Shown: positions 13,818 through 21,916, counted from the stretch's first letter. The stretch is 33,610 nucleotides of DNA from Bacillota bacterium (GCA_012800215.1 JAAZJT010000148.1:1-33610), one strand, 5' to 3'. Notes: generated by a model not told the origin, from the letters alone. Made by a program: numbers and translations.

Positions 13818-15995
13818 ATGCAACGCCTGGAAGGGATAATTGAGCGAATTACATACTACAATGAAGAAACTTTGTTTTTGGTGGCCAGGCTGCGTACTGA
13901 TGATGGACAGCTTCATGCCATTATAGGCAATATGCCGTGTTTTTCTGTAGGGGAAAGGGTAAATTTGGAGGGAGAATGGACGCAACATAAAACTTTTGGC
14001 AGTCAGTTTAAAGTGCAGCGCTATGAAGTGGAGGCACCGCAAAATGAGCGGGGCATCCGTAATTTCCTTGCCTCCGGATTAATTAAAGGTGTAGGTCCTG
14101 TGACGGCGGAGAAGATTGTGGAACATTTTGGCGTGGAGGCACTGAAGATTATTGAGGAGGAGCCGGAGCGCCTGTGCGAAATCGATGGTATAGGCAGTAA
14201 AAAAGCAGCAATGATTGCCAAAAGTTTGCAGGAGAGGCAGGAAATAATGAAGATTATGACTTTCCTGCAGGGTTATGGGGTCAGCATAGGCTATGCTTCC
14301 CGTATTTATCGTAAATATGGTGAAGAAACTGTCATTCGTGTCAGAGAAAATCCATACCGTCTTGCTCAGGAAGTATATGGTATTGGTTTTAAAACGGCGG
14401 ATAAAATAGCGCTGGAAATGGGGCTGGCACCGGATTCGCCCCAGCGTATGCAGGCAGCGCTTTTATATAAATTGTATGAAGCCCAGGAGCAGGGACATGT
14501 TTATTTGCCACAGCAGGAATTAATAAAGCGCGTTGTTGAAGCTTTAACAACTAAAGAGCAAACGGTGGCAGCTTCAGCAGTTGAGCAGCAGCTGGAATCT
14601 TTGGCCAAAAATAAGTATGTGGTATTAGATACTGCCCAGTCTGAGGTTGCAGTTTATCTGTTTCCTCTTTATTATGCAGAATGCTATGTGGCAGAGCGCT
14701 TGCTGCAAATTGCGCAGTGCCAGGTATCTTATACCACACTAAAAAATATCGCTTGGTCGCAGGATGGTCTAAGCCTGGCAGCGGCACAGCGGCAGGCTGT
14801 AAATAAAGCATTGGAAACTGGGTTGCTGGTGATTACGGGTGGCCCAGGTACCGGAAAAACTACTACTATCCGTTCATTAATAACTATATTTCATGCCAAT
14901 GGTTTAGAGGTCTTATTAGCGGCACCAACCGGACGGGCAGCAAAAAGAATGACGGAGGCTACCGGAATAGAGGCAAAAACCATTCATCGTTTGCTGGAAT
15001 ATGCACAGACAGAAGCGGAAGGAAGCGGTTTTGCTTTCCAAAGAAATGAGGACCGTCCCTTGAAAGCTCATGTGCTGATTGTAGATGAAGCCTCAATGAT
15101 TGATTTGCCGCTTTTCTACCATTTACTGCGGGCTTTGCCGCAGGGATGTAAATTAATACTTGTGGGAGATATGGATCAGCTGCCCTCAGTCGGGCCTGGC
15201 AATATCTTGCGTGACATAATTACTTCCGAGGCTGTACCGGTGGTTCGCCTGGAGCAAATCTTTCGCCAGTCCCACCAAAGTATGATTGTAAGTAATGCCC
15301 ACCGTGTTAACAGTGGGCAAATGCCTGAGCTTGGCAACAGCGAAGATTTCTTTTTCATGCAGGAAAGCGATCCGGAAAAAATTTTAAGCCTGATTTTGGA
15401 TTTGTGCAGCCAGCGCCTGCCGCGCTTTAAAAACCGGGACGCCATTGCCGATATTCAGGTTCTAAGCCCCATGCGCCGTCATCTTTTAGGGGTTGACAAT
15501 TTAAATCTTAAGCTGCAGGAAGCGCTGAACCCTCCGGCATCTTATAAACCAGAGTTAAAGTATGGTAATACAATTTTTCGGCTTGGCGATAAAGTAATGC
15601 AGGTGCGTAATAATTACCAAAAAGAAGTTTTTAATGGTGACGTCGGCCGCATTACTTACATTAATCGCGAAGATGGTGAAATTATAGTGCTGTATCCTGA
15701 TTCCACAGGAGCACGCGATGTTATATATGAGCAGGCTGAATTGGATGAATTGGTACTTGCTTATGCTACTTCGGTGCATAAAAGCCAGGGCAGTGAATAT
15801 CCAATAGTGGTACTGCCTGTAGTAACGCAGCATTACATTCTTTTACAGAGAAACCTGCTTTATACTGCCATTACACGGGCAAAAGAGCTGGTAGTGCTAA
15901 TTGGTACTAAAAAAGCACTTGCCATTGCCGTACATAACAATAAGGTTGAGACACGTTACACAGGGTTAGCAATGAGACTGGCAAATAATTGCTAA
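13818..15995 (+). CDS. recD2: RecD2-type ATP-dependent DNA helicase
   Basis: A 725-residue superfamily 1B 5'-3' helicase of the RecD2 type found in organisms independent of RecBC. The N-terminal part (about 1-70, OB-like) is followed by helix-hairpin-helix motifs (GLIKGVGPVTAEKIVEHF, EIDGIGSKKAAMIAKSL, EVYGIGFKTADKIALEMG). Walker A GGPGTGKTT is near 341-349, Walker B VDEASMID near 425, and the C-terminal motif VHKSQGSEYP precedes LLYTAITRAKELV. The ATG at 13818 has GGAGGGAAAGCT upstream and fits the family start. Likely a DNA repair helicase. comF follows almost at once. Confidence 0.95.
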   Translation: MQRLEGIIERITYYNEETLFLVARLRTDDGQLHAIIGNMPCFSVGERVNLEGEWTQHKTFGSQFKVQRYEVEAPQNERGIRNFLASGLIKGVGPVTAEKIVEHFGVEALKIIEEEPERLCEIDGIGSKKAAMIAKSLQERQEIMKIMTFLQGYGVSIGYASRIYRKYGEETVIRVRENPYRLAQEVYGIGFKTADKIALEMGLAPDSPQRMQAALLYKLYEAQEQGHVYLPQQELIKRVVEALTTKEQTVAASAVEQQLESLAKNKYVVLDTAQSEVAVYLFPLYYAECYVAERLLQIAQCQVSYTTLKNIAWSQDGLSLAAAQRQAVNKALETGLLVITGGPGTGKTTTIRSLITIFHANGLEVLLAAPTGRAAKRMTEATGIEAKTIHRLLEYAQTEAEGSGFAFQRNEDRPLKAHVLIVDEASMIDLPLFYHLLRALPQGCKLILVGDMDQLPSVGPGNILRDIITSEAVPVVRLEQIFRQSHQSMIVSNAHRVNSGQMPELGNSEDFFFMQESDPEKILSLILDLCSQRLPRFKNRDAIADIQVLSPMRRHLLGVDNLNLKLQEALNPPASYKPELKYGNTIFRLGDKVMQVRNNYQKEVFNGDVGRITYINREDGEIIVLYPDSTGARDVIYEQAELDELVLAYATSVHKSQGSEYPIVVLPVVTQHYILLQRNLLYTAITRAKELVVLIGTKKALAIAVHNNKVETRYTGLAMRLANNC

Positions 15996-16009
15996 TCCAG
16001 GAGGATAAA

Positions 16010-16711
16010 GTGGATTTATTGCAACCACTTTTTGACCTCTTGTTTCCGCCGCGCTGTCGTATTTGCCGCAGCTTTTTAAGAGGTGAGAAAGAAAAATTTT
16101 TATGCACTCGCTGTGCAGAATTAATTTTAAATCCGGCAGACTGCTGCAGATATTGCGGCTATCCTCTAGATAAGGAAAAAAAGTTTTGTGATTTTTGTGT
16201 CAGACAAAACTTTGCTTTTGCCGGCGTCTGTGCCGTCAGTCGTTATCACGGGCCTTTTAAAAAGGCAATTCAGCGCTTTAAATATACCGGTCACTTAGAA
16301 TTAGCATCTGTTTTTGGCAAATTATTAGCGCAGCAGGTAAGACAAAGAAACTGGCCACAGGTAGAAGTACTGGTGCCTATTCCCTTACACCCAAAAAAGC
16401 TCTGGCAGCGTGGTTATGATCAGTCGCAGTTATTAGCAGAAGCAATGGCACAGGAACTGAAAATACCGGGCCAAAACCTTTTAGAGCGCAAACGCTACAC
16501 AGTTAGTCAAACAGAATTGTCTGCAGGCGAGCGCTGGCAGAATATGAACAACGCCTTTACGGCGGTGGAGAAACAAGCTATGCCAAGCTGTGTACTGCTG
16601 GTGGATGATTTATTAACAACGGGAGCCACTGCACACTTTGCTGCCTTGGCTTTGCGCCGAGCAGGTGTGAAGGAAGTGTATCTTGCGGTTATTGCACGGG
16701 CAGTAAAATAG
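16010..16711 (+). CDS. comF: ComF family phosphoribosyltransferase-like protein
   Basis: A 233-residue ComF/GntX protein. Zinc-finger cysteine pairs are C16/C19, C32/C35, C45-46/C49 and C60/C63. The C-terminal phosphoribosyltransferase fold carries the PRPP motif VLLVDDLLTTGAT near 194. In transformable Firmicutes ComFC helps DNA uptake after internalisation; in others the role is less certain. I start at GTG 16010, five bases after AGGAGG (15999-16004); a TTG at 15989 inside recD2 has no ribosome site. Gene order recD2-comF suggests a small DNA-handling operon. Confidence 0.92.
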   Translation: MDLLQPLFDLLFPPRCRICRSFLRGEKEKFLCTRCAELILNPADCCRYCGYPLDKEKKFCDFCVRQNFAFAGVCAVSRYHGPFKKAIQRFKYTGHLELASVFGKLLAQQVRQRNWPQVEVLVPIPLHPKKLWQRGYDQSQLLAEAMAQELKIPGQNLLERKRYTVSQTELSAGERWQNMNNAFTAVEKQAMPSCVLLVDDLLTTGATAHFAALALRRAGVKEVYLAVIARAVK

Positions 16712-16743
16712 TTTATCTTTTTTGCGCTGTGGGACGGTTTAAG

Positions 16744-16772
16744 TTGACTTTGCCGGTGGAATGTGATACTTT
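16744..16772 (+). promoter_or_regulatory. Extended -10 promoter of the cold shock gene
   Basis: TTGACT (16744-16749), 17-base spacer, TACTTT (16767-16772) preceded by TGA, an extended -10. About 58 bases of leader precede the GTG, as is common for csp mRNAs. Confidence 0.65.
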
Positions 16773-16830
16773 ATGGCTAGTGTTAATGCCTAGCATCGAC
16801 ATAGTTTGATTAAATGCAGGAGGAATGTAA

Positions 16831-17028
16831 GTGTACGGTAAAGTTAAGTGGTTTAACCAAGAAAAAGGTTACGGGTTTATTGAGCGGGAAGATGGTGGCG
16901 ATGTATTCGTCCATTACTCCGCAATTCAACAAGAAGGCTTTAAAACCTTAGCTGAAGGTGAAGAAGTAGAATTCGACATCGTAGAAGGTACCCGCGGCCC
17001 ACAGGCGGCAAATGTTGTAAAAAAATAA
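16831..17028 (+). CDS. Cold shock protein (CspA family)
   Basis: A 65-residue nucleic-acid chaperone of the cold shock domain family. RNP1 is KGYGFIE (15-21) and RNP2 is DVFVHYSAI (25-33); the opening GKVKWFNQEKG is standard. GTG start with AGGAGGAATGTAA upstream. It has its own promoter and terminator, so it is monocistronic. Confidence 0.97.
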   Translation: MYGKVKWFNQEKGYGFIEREDGGDVFVHYSAIQQEGFKTLAEGEEVEFDIVEGTRGPQAANVVKK

Positions 17029-17057
17029 CCTTTACGGTTGTTTAGCATATTGCCCAA

Positions 17058-17084
17058 AAAAACGCAAGTTCGCTTGCGTTTTTC
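17058..17084 (+). terminator. Terminator of the cold shock gene
   Basis: AAAAACGCAAG (17058-17068) and CTTGCGTTTTT (17073-17083) around a TTCG tetraloop, followed by a second T run (17085 onward). Confidence 0.92.
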
Positions 17085-17131
17085 TTTTTTTTTAACAAAT
17101 AACCTTTATAATTTGTTAATATTTCCTCTGA

Positions 17132-17158
17132 AGGATTTTTATTTAGCTAAATGGAAAT
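17132..17158 (+). promoter_or_regulatory. Possible sigma-H-like promoter of hpf
   Basis: AGGATTTTT (17132-17140) followed after 12 bases by GGAAAT (17153-17158) resembles the sigma-H pattern (AGGAWWW, then GAAT), with one mismatch in the -10. In Bacillus subtilis the hpf gene is partly driven by sigma-H. The region is AT-rich, so chance is a real alternative. Confidence 0.25.
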
Positions 17159-17245
17159 ATATATATAATTAAGAACTCCGTTCGCTAGGCTTTAAGTGTC
17201 ACAAGGAGTGGTAATTTTAATAAGCGAGAAGGAGCTGGTAAAAGA

Positions 17246-17782
17246 ATGAAACTGCTTGTGCGCGGTAGAAACATTGAGGTCACTGATGCGCTCAAAAACT
17301 ATGCGGAAAAGAAGCTAAGCAGAATTGACAAGTATTTTACTTTTGATGCAGAGGCTCAAGTGACTATGACCGTGGAGCGCGGCATCCATAAGGTAGAGGT
17401 TACTGCCGGTATAAACGGGATGATCTTACGGGCGGAAGAAGCAACGGAGGATATGTATGCATCAATTGATCAGGTAGTAGATAAACTTGAACGACAGCTG
17501 CGGAAATACAAAACAAGAATTAATCGCAAAGCACGTCAAAATGGCGGGTTAAAAATTAAAAACGACAATTTTGAGGAAAATAATGAGGAAGAGGATACTT
17601 TAGAAGTAGTTAAAAATAAAAGATTTCTAATAAAACCAATGGATGTTGAAGAAGCTATCTTACAAATGAATTTACTGGGCCACGACTTCTATGTTTTTGT
17701 TAATAGCGAACTCGCTGAAGTTAATGTGGTTTATCGCCGCAAAGACGGTAAGTATGGCTTGATTGAACCTACACTGGAGTAA
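17246..17782 (+). CDS. hpf: Ribosome hibernation promoting factor, long form
   Basis: A 178-residue long HPF. Residues 1-95 form the S30AE domain (KLLVRGRNIEVTDALKNYAEKKLSRIDKYF, beginning at M1, here given only as family identity), with basic helix VDKLERQLRKYKTRINRK. A charged linker of about 96-120 leads to the C-terminal dimerisation domain (about 122-178) ending MNLLGHDFYVFVNSELAEVNVVYRRKDGKYGLIEP. Long HPF dimerises 70S ribosomes into inactive 100S particles in resting cells. Ribosome site AAGGAGCTGG. A terminator lies 18 bases after the stop. Confidence 0.96.
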   Translation: MKLLVRGRNIEVTDALKNYAEKKLSRIDKYFTFDAEAQVTMTVERGIHKVEVTAGINGMILRAEEATEDMYASIDQVVDKLERQLRKYKTRINRKARQNGGLKIKNDNFEENNEEEDTLEVVKNKRFLIKPMDVEEAILQMNLLGHDFYVFVNSELAEVNVVYRRKDGKYGLIEPTLE

Positions 17783-17800
17783 ATAGTAAAGCCAAATTAA

Positions 17801-17827
17801 TAAGCCGGCGTCAGCCGGCTTATTTTT
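17801..17827 (+). terminator. Terminator of hpf
   Basis: TAAGCCGGC (17801-17809)/GCCGGCTTA (17814-17822), GTCA loop, followed by TTTTT. Confidence 0.9.
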
Positions 17828-17835
17828 CGTTTGGC

Positions 17836-17917
17836 GTGTGCCAGGGGACGGTTCCTTGTCACACCTAAAAGACTGAGATGCGAGGGAGCGTGCCAGGAAA
17901 CCGTCCCCTGGCACGTG
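17836..17917. repeat. REP-like palindromic repeat element
   Basis: GTGCCAGGGGACGGTT (17838-17853) recurs inverted at 17899-17914, a perfect 16-base inverted repeat. Each arm is also a hairpin by itself: the right arm has CGTGCCAGG (17889-17897)/CCTGGCACG (17907-17915), the left arm GTGTG...CACAC (17836-17864). GC-rich in an AT-rich gap. The CCGTCCCC-type core resembles interspersed palindromic repeats I recall from many Clostridia genomes, some linked to REP-associated transposases; none is encoded here. Confidence 0.75.
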
Positions 17918-18010
17918 ATATGTAGCAAGGAAAAAAACTGTTTGCGCTGAAATAACAGCTGCGGTGTAAAGAATTTTGCTGTATGATAGAAATAAAGGTG
18001 GGGATAAAAA

Positions 18011-19111
18011 ATGGATGTAGTGATTTTTGAAGGTAATGAAACTAAAAGCCCTGTGGAAGAAATGCTGCTTGCTGTCCGGCATGCTGCACTGCGGGACAAC
18101 CTTGACAAACTAATAATGGTGCCGGAAATTAAGCGTATTATTCTTGCTACCAACAGAGAAGAGTTTCGTTCTTTTTCAGTACTGCCAAAGCTAATTGTGG
18201 AGGTTAATTCTATTCCTCCGTCAGATTTTCATTTTGGCAGTCAGCTGAGATCTTTAATTGAACGCTATCAAATTAAGACTGTACTTTGCATGGGTGGTGC
18301 TGCTGTTCCCTTAATGAAAGTAGAAGAGCTGCGTACACTTGTTCAGCAAGCGCTGGCAAAAGAAGGACGCTTTATTACCAATAATGTTCAGTCTGCTGAT
18401 ATTATTGCTTTTAATCCTGCAAATGTGCTGCACAATTTTGCAGTCCCGTCCACTGATAATGCCCTCGCACTACTCTTGCGCTATGATGTTAAATTTGAGC
18501 AGATTCTATTACCGGTAACTTTAGGCTCACAATTTGATATTGATACCCCTACTGATTTATTAATTTTAGCTGCTTCTCCTTTTGGCGGCAAACATTTGCG
18601 CCGAACATTGGACAACTTGGCGCTAGACACAGGAAATATTGAGCGGGTAAAAAATGTACTACGGGGAGCGTATAACGATCTGGCGCTAATTGGGAGGATT
18701 GGTGCGCCTGCTATTGAGAGACTGAATAAACATTTAAAAGTAAGGTTGCGTGTTTTTTCAGAGGAGCGGGGTATGAAGGCTTTAGGTCGCCTTGAGCGCA
18801 ATGAAGTTGTATCTTTGCTTGGTTTTTGGCTGGATCAAATTGGCCCTGACCGCTTTTTTGCCTACCTGGCACAGACTGTAAAGGCTGCACTGATTGACAC
18901 CAGGGTTCTTTTTGCACATCGTAAGATTTCACCTACGGATGCAGATCGTTTTTATTCAGACTTAGGGTTATATGAAAAAGTTGAAGATCCCTTTGTGCGT
19001 GATTTTACAAGGGCTGCCAAAGAATGTTCTATTCCAGTGGTTTTAGGAGGGCATTCTCTGGTTGCAGGCGGGGTTTTGGCTTTTATTGAGGAACTTTGCT
19101 GTCAAAAATAG
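18011..19111 (+). CDS. Conserved protein of unknown function, possible GT-A nucleotidyltransferase-like fold
   Basis: A 366-residue cytoplasmic protein that I do not recognise by name. The N-terminal 190 residues read like a Rossmann/GT-A nucleotidyltransferase: VVIFEGN, RIILATN, an MGGAAVPLM glycine turn, FITNNVQSADIIAF, and TLGSQFDIDTPTDLLIL, a motif close to the FDIDTPEDL of MobA/CofC-type enzymes. The remaining C-terminal part (about 200-366) is helical with a final glycine-rich VVLGGHSLVAGG. There is no signal peptide or membrane segment. AAGGTGGGG precedes the ATG by 7 bases. It lies downstream of a REP-like element and upstream of another unknown gene. Catalytic activity is inference only. 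Confidence 0.7.
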   Translation: MDVVIFEGNETKSPVEEMLLAVRHAALRDNLDKLIMVPEIKRIILATNREEFRSFSVLPKLIVEVNSIPPSDFHFGSQLRSLIERYQIKTVLCMGGAAVPLMKVEELRTLVQQALAKEGRFITNNVQSADIIAFNPANVLHNFAVPSTDNALALLLRYDVKFEQILLPVTLGSQFDIDTPTDLLILAASPFGGKHLRRTLDNLALDTGNIERVKNVLRGAYNDLALIGRIGAPAIERLNKHLKVRLRVFSEERGMKALGRLERNEVVSLLGFWLDQIGPDRFFAYLAQTVKAALIDTRVLFAHRKISPTDADRFYSDLGLYEKVEDPFVRDFTRAAKECSIPVVLGGHSLVAGGVLAFIEELCCQK

Positions 19112-19114
19112 ACC

Positions 19115-19139
19115 TTTTCCTTTCTAAAGGAAGGATTTT
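19115..19139 (+). terminator. Possible weak terminator
   Basis: TTCCTT (19117-19122)/AAGGAA (19127-19132) with a TCTA loop, extended by two G-T pairs and followed by ATTTTA. Short stem; moderate support. Confidence 0.4.
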
Positions 19140-19234
19140 AATGTGCTAGGTCGAAATAGGATAGGATCTATTGCAATATTTGGAATATTATTGAGCTCTT
19201 GGAAGAGCCTGTGAAAAGCAAAGGGGTGAATTTC

Positions 19235-19873
19235 TTGGCCGAAACACAAAAAGAAATTAACTTAATACAATGTGAAAAAATGATTAAGCAGATTCGTGAT
19301 GTTCTTTCTGTCAATATTGTATTAAGTGAGCAAAAAAAAATAGAAGAAATACATGTATTGGCTGAAGACACCCGTAATGCAAAGCAAATAGTGCGTGATA
19401 TTGAAACGCTTCTGCGGGTAGAATATGGCATTGATTTGGATCATAAAAAAATATCAGTGGTGCAGCTGCAGAAGGAACAACTAACAACAGGTAAAAGACT
19501 TAAATTCACAGGTATGAGCTATTCATTAAAAAAGAATCAACTGGAAGTTACGGTGGAATTAACCGGTGGCAATCGTACCTGCCAGGGGCATAGTTCCGGC
19601 ATAAATACTAAAAGGAATAGTTTACGTTTATTTGCAAAAGCCTCCATTGAGGCAATTAACCAGTTTTTAGAGCCTCATAATTTAATTACACTGGAAGATG
19701 TTGCTCAATTTACTCTCGGGAATCAAGATGTTATTTCAACAACGCTTATATTTTGCCGGGGGCTCTCTGAAGAGATACTTGTGGGGAGTGCTTTGGTGCG
19801 GCAAGACGACAAAGATGCTGTAGTACGGGCCACTTTGGCTGCAGTTAACAGAAGGGTACCAATGGAAATTTGA
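19235..19873 (+). CDS. Conserved hypothetical protein
   Basis: A 212-residue soluble protein of unknown function. The N-terminal half contains IEEIHVLAEDTRNAKQIVRDIETLL followed by YGIDLDHKKISVVQL, a signature I associate with uncharacterised proteins of Firmicutes and Actinobacteria, probably a small alpha/beta domain. The C-terminal half has GGNRTCQGHSSGINT, then helix-strand repeats ending VRATLAAVNRRVPMEI, possibly a second copy of a related domain. I start at TTG 19235, with AAAGGGGTG at 19220-19228; a TTG at 19199 has no ribosome site. It sits between another unknown gene and the structured leader of the HD-GYP gene. Confidence 0.7.
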   Translation: MAETQKEINLIQCEKMIKQIRDVLSVNIVLSEQKKIEEIHVLAEDTRNAKQIVRDIETLLRVEYGIDLDHKKISVVQLQKEQLTTGKRLKFTGMSYSLKKNQLEVTVELTGGNRTCQGHSSGINTKRNSLRLFAKASIEAINQFLEPHNLITLEDVAQFTLGNQDVISTTLIFCRGLSEEILVGSALVRQDDKDAVVRATLAAVNRRVPMEI

Positions 19874-19977
19874 CATTAACTTTGTAATAAAAGGACCGAC
19901 ACTTCCCCAAGCGGAGCGGTTTGCCTGCCGTCTGATAGCGGATCACGGTGGAGATGACCGTAAAGGGGGACAAAGAA

Positions 19978-20055
19978 ATGGCAAAAGTTTTACGTGCTCT
20001 GGTAGCTTTGACAGCGCTCGTGCTTGCTGGTGGTGCTGCATACAAATGGGTATAA
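19978..20055 (+). CDS. 25-residue hydrophobic micropeptide
   Basis: A 25-residue frame, beginning MAKVLRALVALTALVLAGG and ending AYKWV, that is one transmembrane helix with a basic N terminus. AAAGGGGG (19962-19969) lies 8 bases before the ATG, a strong ribosome site. The stop (20055) is 3 bases before the alternative terminator stem at 20059. It could be a membrane micropeptide or a leader peptide whose translation controls termination ahead of the HD-GYP gene. Too short for a homology claim. Confidence 0.6.
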   Translation: MAKVLRALVALTALVLAGGAAYKWV

Positions 20056-20058
20056 AAT

Positions 20059-20077
20059 AGGACTGTCGGTCCTTTTT
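20059..20077 (+). terminator. Short alternative terminator before HD-GYP gene
   Basis: AGGAC (20059-20063) and GTCCT (20069-20073) with a 5-base loop, then TTTT. Weak by itself; it competes with the long-range 13-base pairing. Confidence 0.4.
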
Positions 20078-20097
20078 CTACATCAGGAGGAATCATA

Positions 20098-21345
20098 GTG
20101 TCATTCCAAAAAGAACCAGTAGCTAGTAAAATATATATTTTTCTAATAACTGCTGTGGCAATTGTATTTTTAAGATTTCACTCTCCTGATCAGCTAATGT
20201 TTTCCCAGGCTTATCTTTTTTTCATTTTATTACATATTTTTGTTGACCAATTAGATGTTCTGCTTCCTAAGGGTAGCAGTGCTGTTTCAGTCAGTTTTGC
20301 CGTTGACTTGGCATTAATTATTCTCTTTGGGCCAACAGCAGCAGCTTATGCCAGTTTGAGCACTTTGTTTAATATCCGGACTTTCAGGCATTTTCACCAG
20401 TCTTGGTATAAGATGCTGTTTAATGCTTCCCAGATGGCTTTAGCCACTGGGTTGGCGGGGCATACTTATATATTATCCGGCGGGCAAATTGGACAGGTTA
20501 ATCTGCCTTCAGATTTGCTGCCCATTATTGCCAGTACCCTTGTCTTCTTTTTCTTGAATACAACGATGGTTATGCTGGCTGTTTCCTTTTCTGAAAAAGT
20601 TTCTTTTATTGCTGTTTGGCTTACAAGCTTTAAATGGTCTGTGCCCAATTATTTATCTAACTGTCCCTTGGGTGTATTGATTGCAGCTGTTTATTTAAGT
20701 ATGGGCATTCCCGGCGTACTGCTGCTAATTTTGCCTTTAATGGTGGCGCGCCGCAGCTTTATCATGTATATGGATATGCGCAATCAGTACATCAGTACAA
20801 TTAAGGCTTTAACAAAAGCAATTGATGCCAAAGACCATTATACTCACGGGCATTCAGAACGTGTTGCCAGGTATGCGGTGCAAATTGCTGAAGAAATGGA
20901 TTTGCCGGCCGACTATATTGAAAATCTGGAATATTTAGCTTTAATGCATGATGTGGGCAAAATAGGAGTCCCGGAGCAGCTTCTCAATAAACCCGGCAGC
21001 CTGTCGAAAGAAGAATTTAAGCTAGTTAGAAATCATGCCGCCATTGGGGCTGAGATTATCAGCACTATCAAGTTTATTGGCGAACATGCCAATATTGTCA
21101 GGCATCATCATGAGCGTGTTGATGGCGGCGGCTACCCTGATGGTTTAAGAGGTGAAGAGATACCATTAGGTGCCAAAATTGTAGGGGTAGCAGATGCCTT
21201 TGACGCCATGACTTCTGAAAGGGTCTATCGCTCACCGTTGACAAGAGAGGAAGCAATAGACGAACTAAAGCGGTGCAGCGGCACTCAGTTTGACCCTAAA
21301 GTGGTACAAGCTTTTTTAAAAGTGCTGAAGCGTAGGGGGAATTAG
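20098..21345 (+). CDS. Membrane-bound HD-GYP cyclic di-GMP phosphodiesterase
   Basis: A 415-residue protein. The first 230 residues hold six to eight hydrophobic helices, a membrane sensor region of the MASE type. The C-terminal HD-GYP domain is complete: HGHSERVARYA, the metal pair HD at 284-285 in LMHDVGKIG, RHHHERVDGGGYPDGLRGEEIP with the GYP motif near 345, and VADAFDAMTSERVYR. Such domains hydrolyse c-di-GMP (or cGAMP) to nucleoside monophosphates. GTG start with AGGAGGAATCATA upstream. The next gene starts directly after its stop. The structured leader upstream may regulate it. Confidence 0.93.
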   Translation: MSFQKEPVASKIYIFLITAVAIVFLRFHSPDQLMFSQAYLFFILLHIFVDQLDVLLPKGSSAVSVSFAVDLALIILFGPTAAAYASLSTLFNIRTFRHFHQSWYKMLFNASQMALATGLAGHTYILSGGQIGQVNLPSDLLPIIASTLVFFFLNTTMVMLAVSFSEKVSFIAVWLTSFKWSVPNYLSNCPLGVLIAAVYLSMGIPGVLLLILPLMVARRSFIMYMDMRNQYISTIKALTKAIDAKDHYTHGHSERVARYAVQIAEEMDLPADYIENLEYLALMHDVGKIGVPEQLLNKPGSLSKEEFKLVRNHAAIGAEIISTIKFIGEHANIVRHHHERVDGGGYPDGLRGEEIPLGAKIVGVADAFDAMTSERVYRSPLTREEAIDELKRCSGTQFDPKVVQAFLKVLKRRGN

Positions 21346-21885
21346 ATGATTCCAGTCAGTATTATTCTGGCTGTGCTGATCGGCAAATTGCGTGGTGGCA
21401 GTCTGGCCAGATTACAAAACTTAGACATAAAGGCACTGCCTTTAATTTTGACCGCATTACTATTACGAGTGGCAGTAGGCAAATTGGCTGATTATGGTCT
21501 ATTGCTGCCTTGGCTGCAGGTGCTGGCATACTTAATCTTTTTCTATGCCCTGGTTTTAAATTATAAAATACCGGGATTAAAAATGTTTGCTTGCGGCTGC
21601 TTTTTGAATTTCCTGGCTATAATTGCCAATGGCGGTACCATGCCTGTTTCTGCCGCTGCCATTGCTTATTCCGGCGTTAATTATGGCGACCCCACCGGTG
21701 GGATGCATAGTTTACTTACTGATGAGACACGGCTTAGCTTTTTGGCAGATATTATTCCTTTAAGACCGCCTTATTTTCCGCTTGCCCAAGTTGTGAGCGT
21801 CGGTGATATTTTAATTATAGTTGGCATTTTCTATTTTATACAGCGTCAGATGCTCAACAAGGGAGACTTGCTTGTACTGGATTAG
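21346..21885 (+). CDS. DUF5317 membrane protein
   Basis: A 179-residue membrane protein resembling DUF5317: first helix MIPVSIILAVLIGKLRGG, three more hydrophobic segments, a conserved NGGTMPVS loop after the third, and a final helix before the C terminus. The ATG begins at the base after the HD-GYP stop, so translation is coupled; the ribosome site AGGGGGA is inside the upstream gene. Pairing with HD-GYP genes suggests an accessory membrane partner, function unknown. Confidence 0.85.
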   Translation: MIPVSIILAVLIGKLRGGSLARLQNLDIKALPLILTALLLRVAVGKLADYGLLLPWLQVLAYLIFFYALVLNYKIPGLKMFACGCFLNFLAIIANGGTMPVSAAAIAYSGVNYGDPTGGMHSLLTDETRLSFLADIIPLRPPYFPLAQVVSVGDILIIVGIFYFIQRQMLNKGDLLVLD

Positions 21886-21916
21886 AATTAATGATAAAAT
21901 AAATTTGGCTTCTGTG

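Larger units (their letters stand above)
19889..20077 (+). ncRNA. Candidate structured leader / attenuator enclosing a micropeptide gene
   Basis: A perfect 13-base inverted repeat, AAAAGGACCGACA (19889-19901) and TGTCGGTCCTTTT (20064-20076), brackets 162 bases. Inside are TCCCC (19904-19908)/GGGGA (19966-19970), the latter covering the ribosome site of a 25-codon gene, and hairpin ACGGT (19945-19949)/ACCGT (19957-19961). The right arm can alternatively form a short terminator AGGAC (20059-20063)/GTCCT (20069-20073) with a T tail. The two foldings share bases and exclude each other. I match it to no RNA family I know. Seen: complementarity. Inferred: regulation of the downstream HD-GYP gene. 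Confidence 0.5.

Noticed and set aside
19920..19970. Fluoride riboswitch or hammerhead ribozyme in the HD-GYP leader
   Set aside because: CTGATAG gives a faint resemblance, but the hammerhead CTGANGA and GAAA core and the fluoride consensus are not present.
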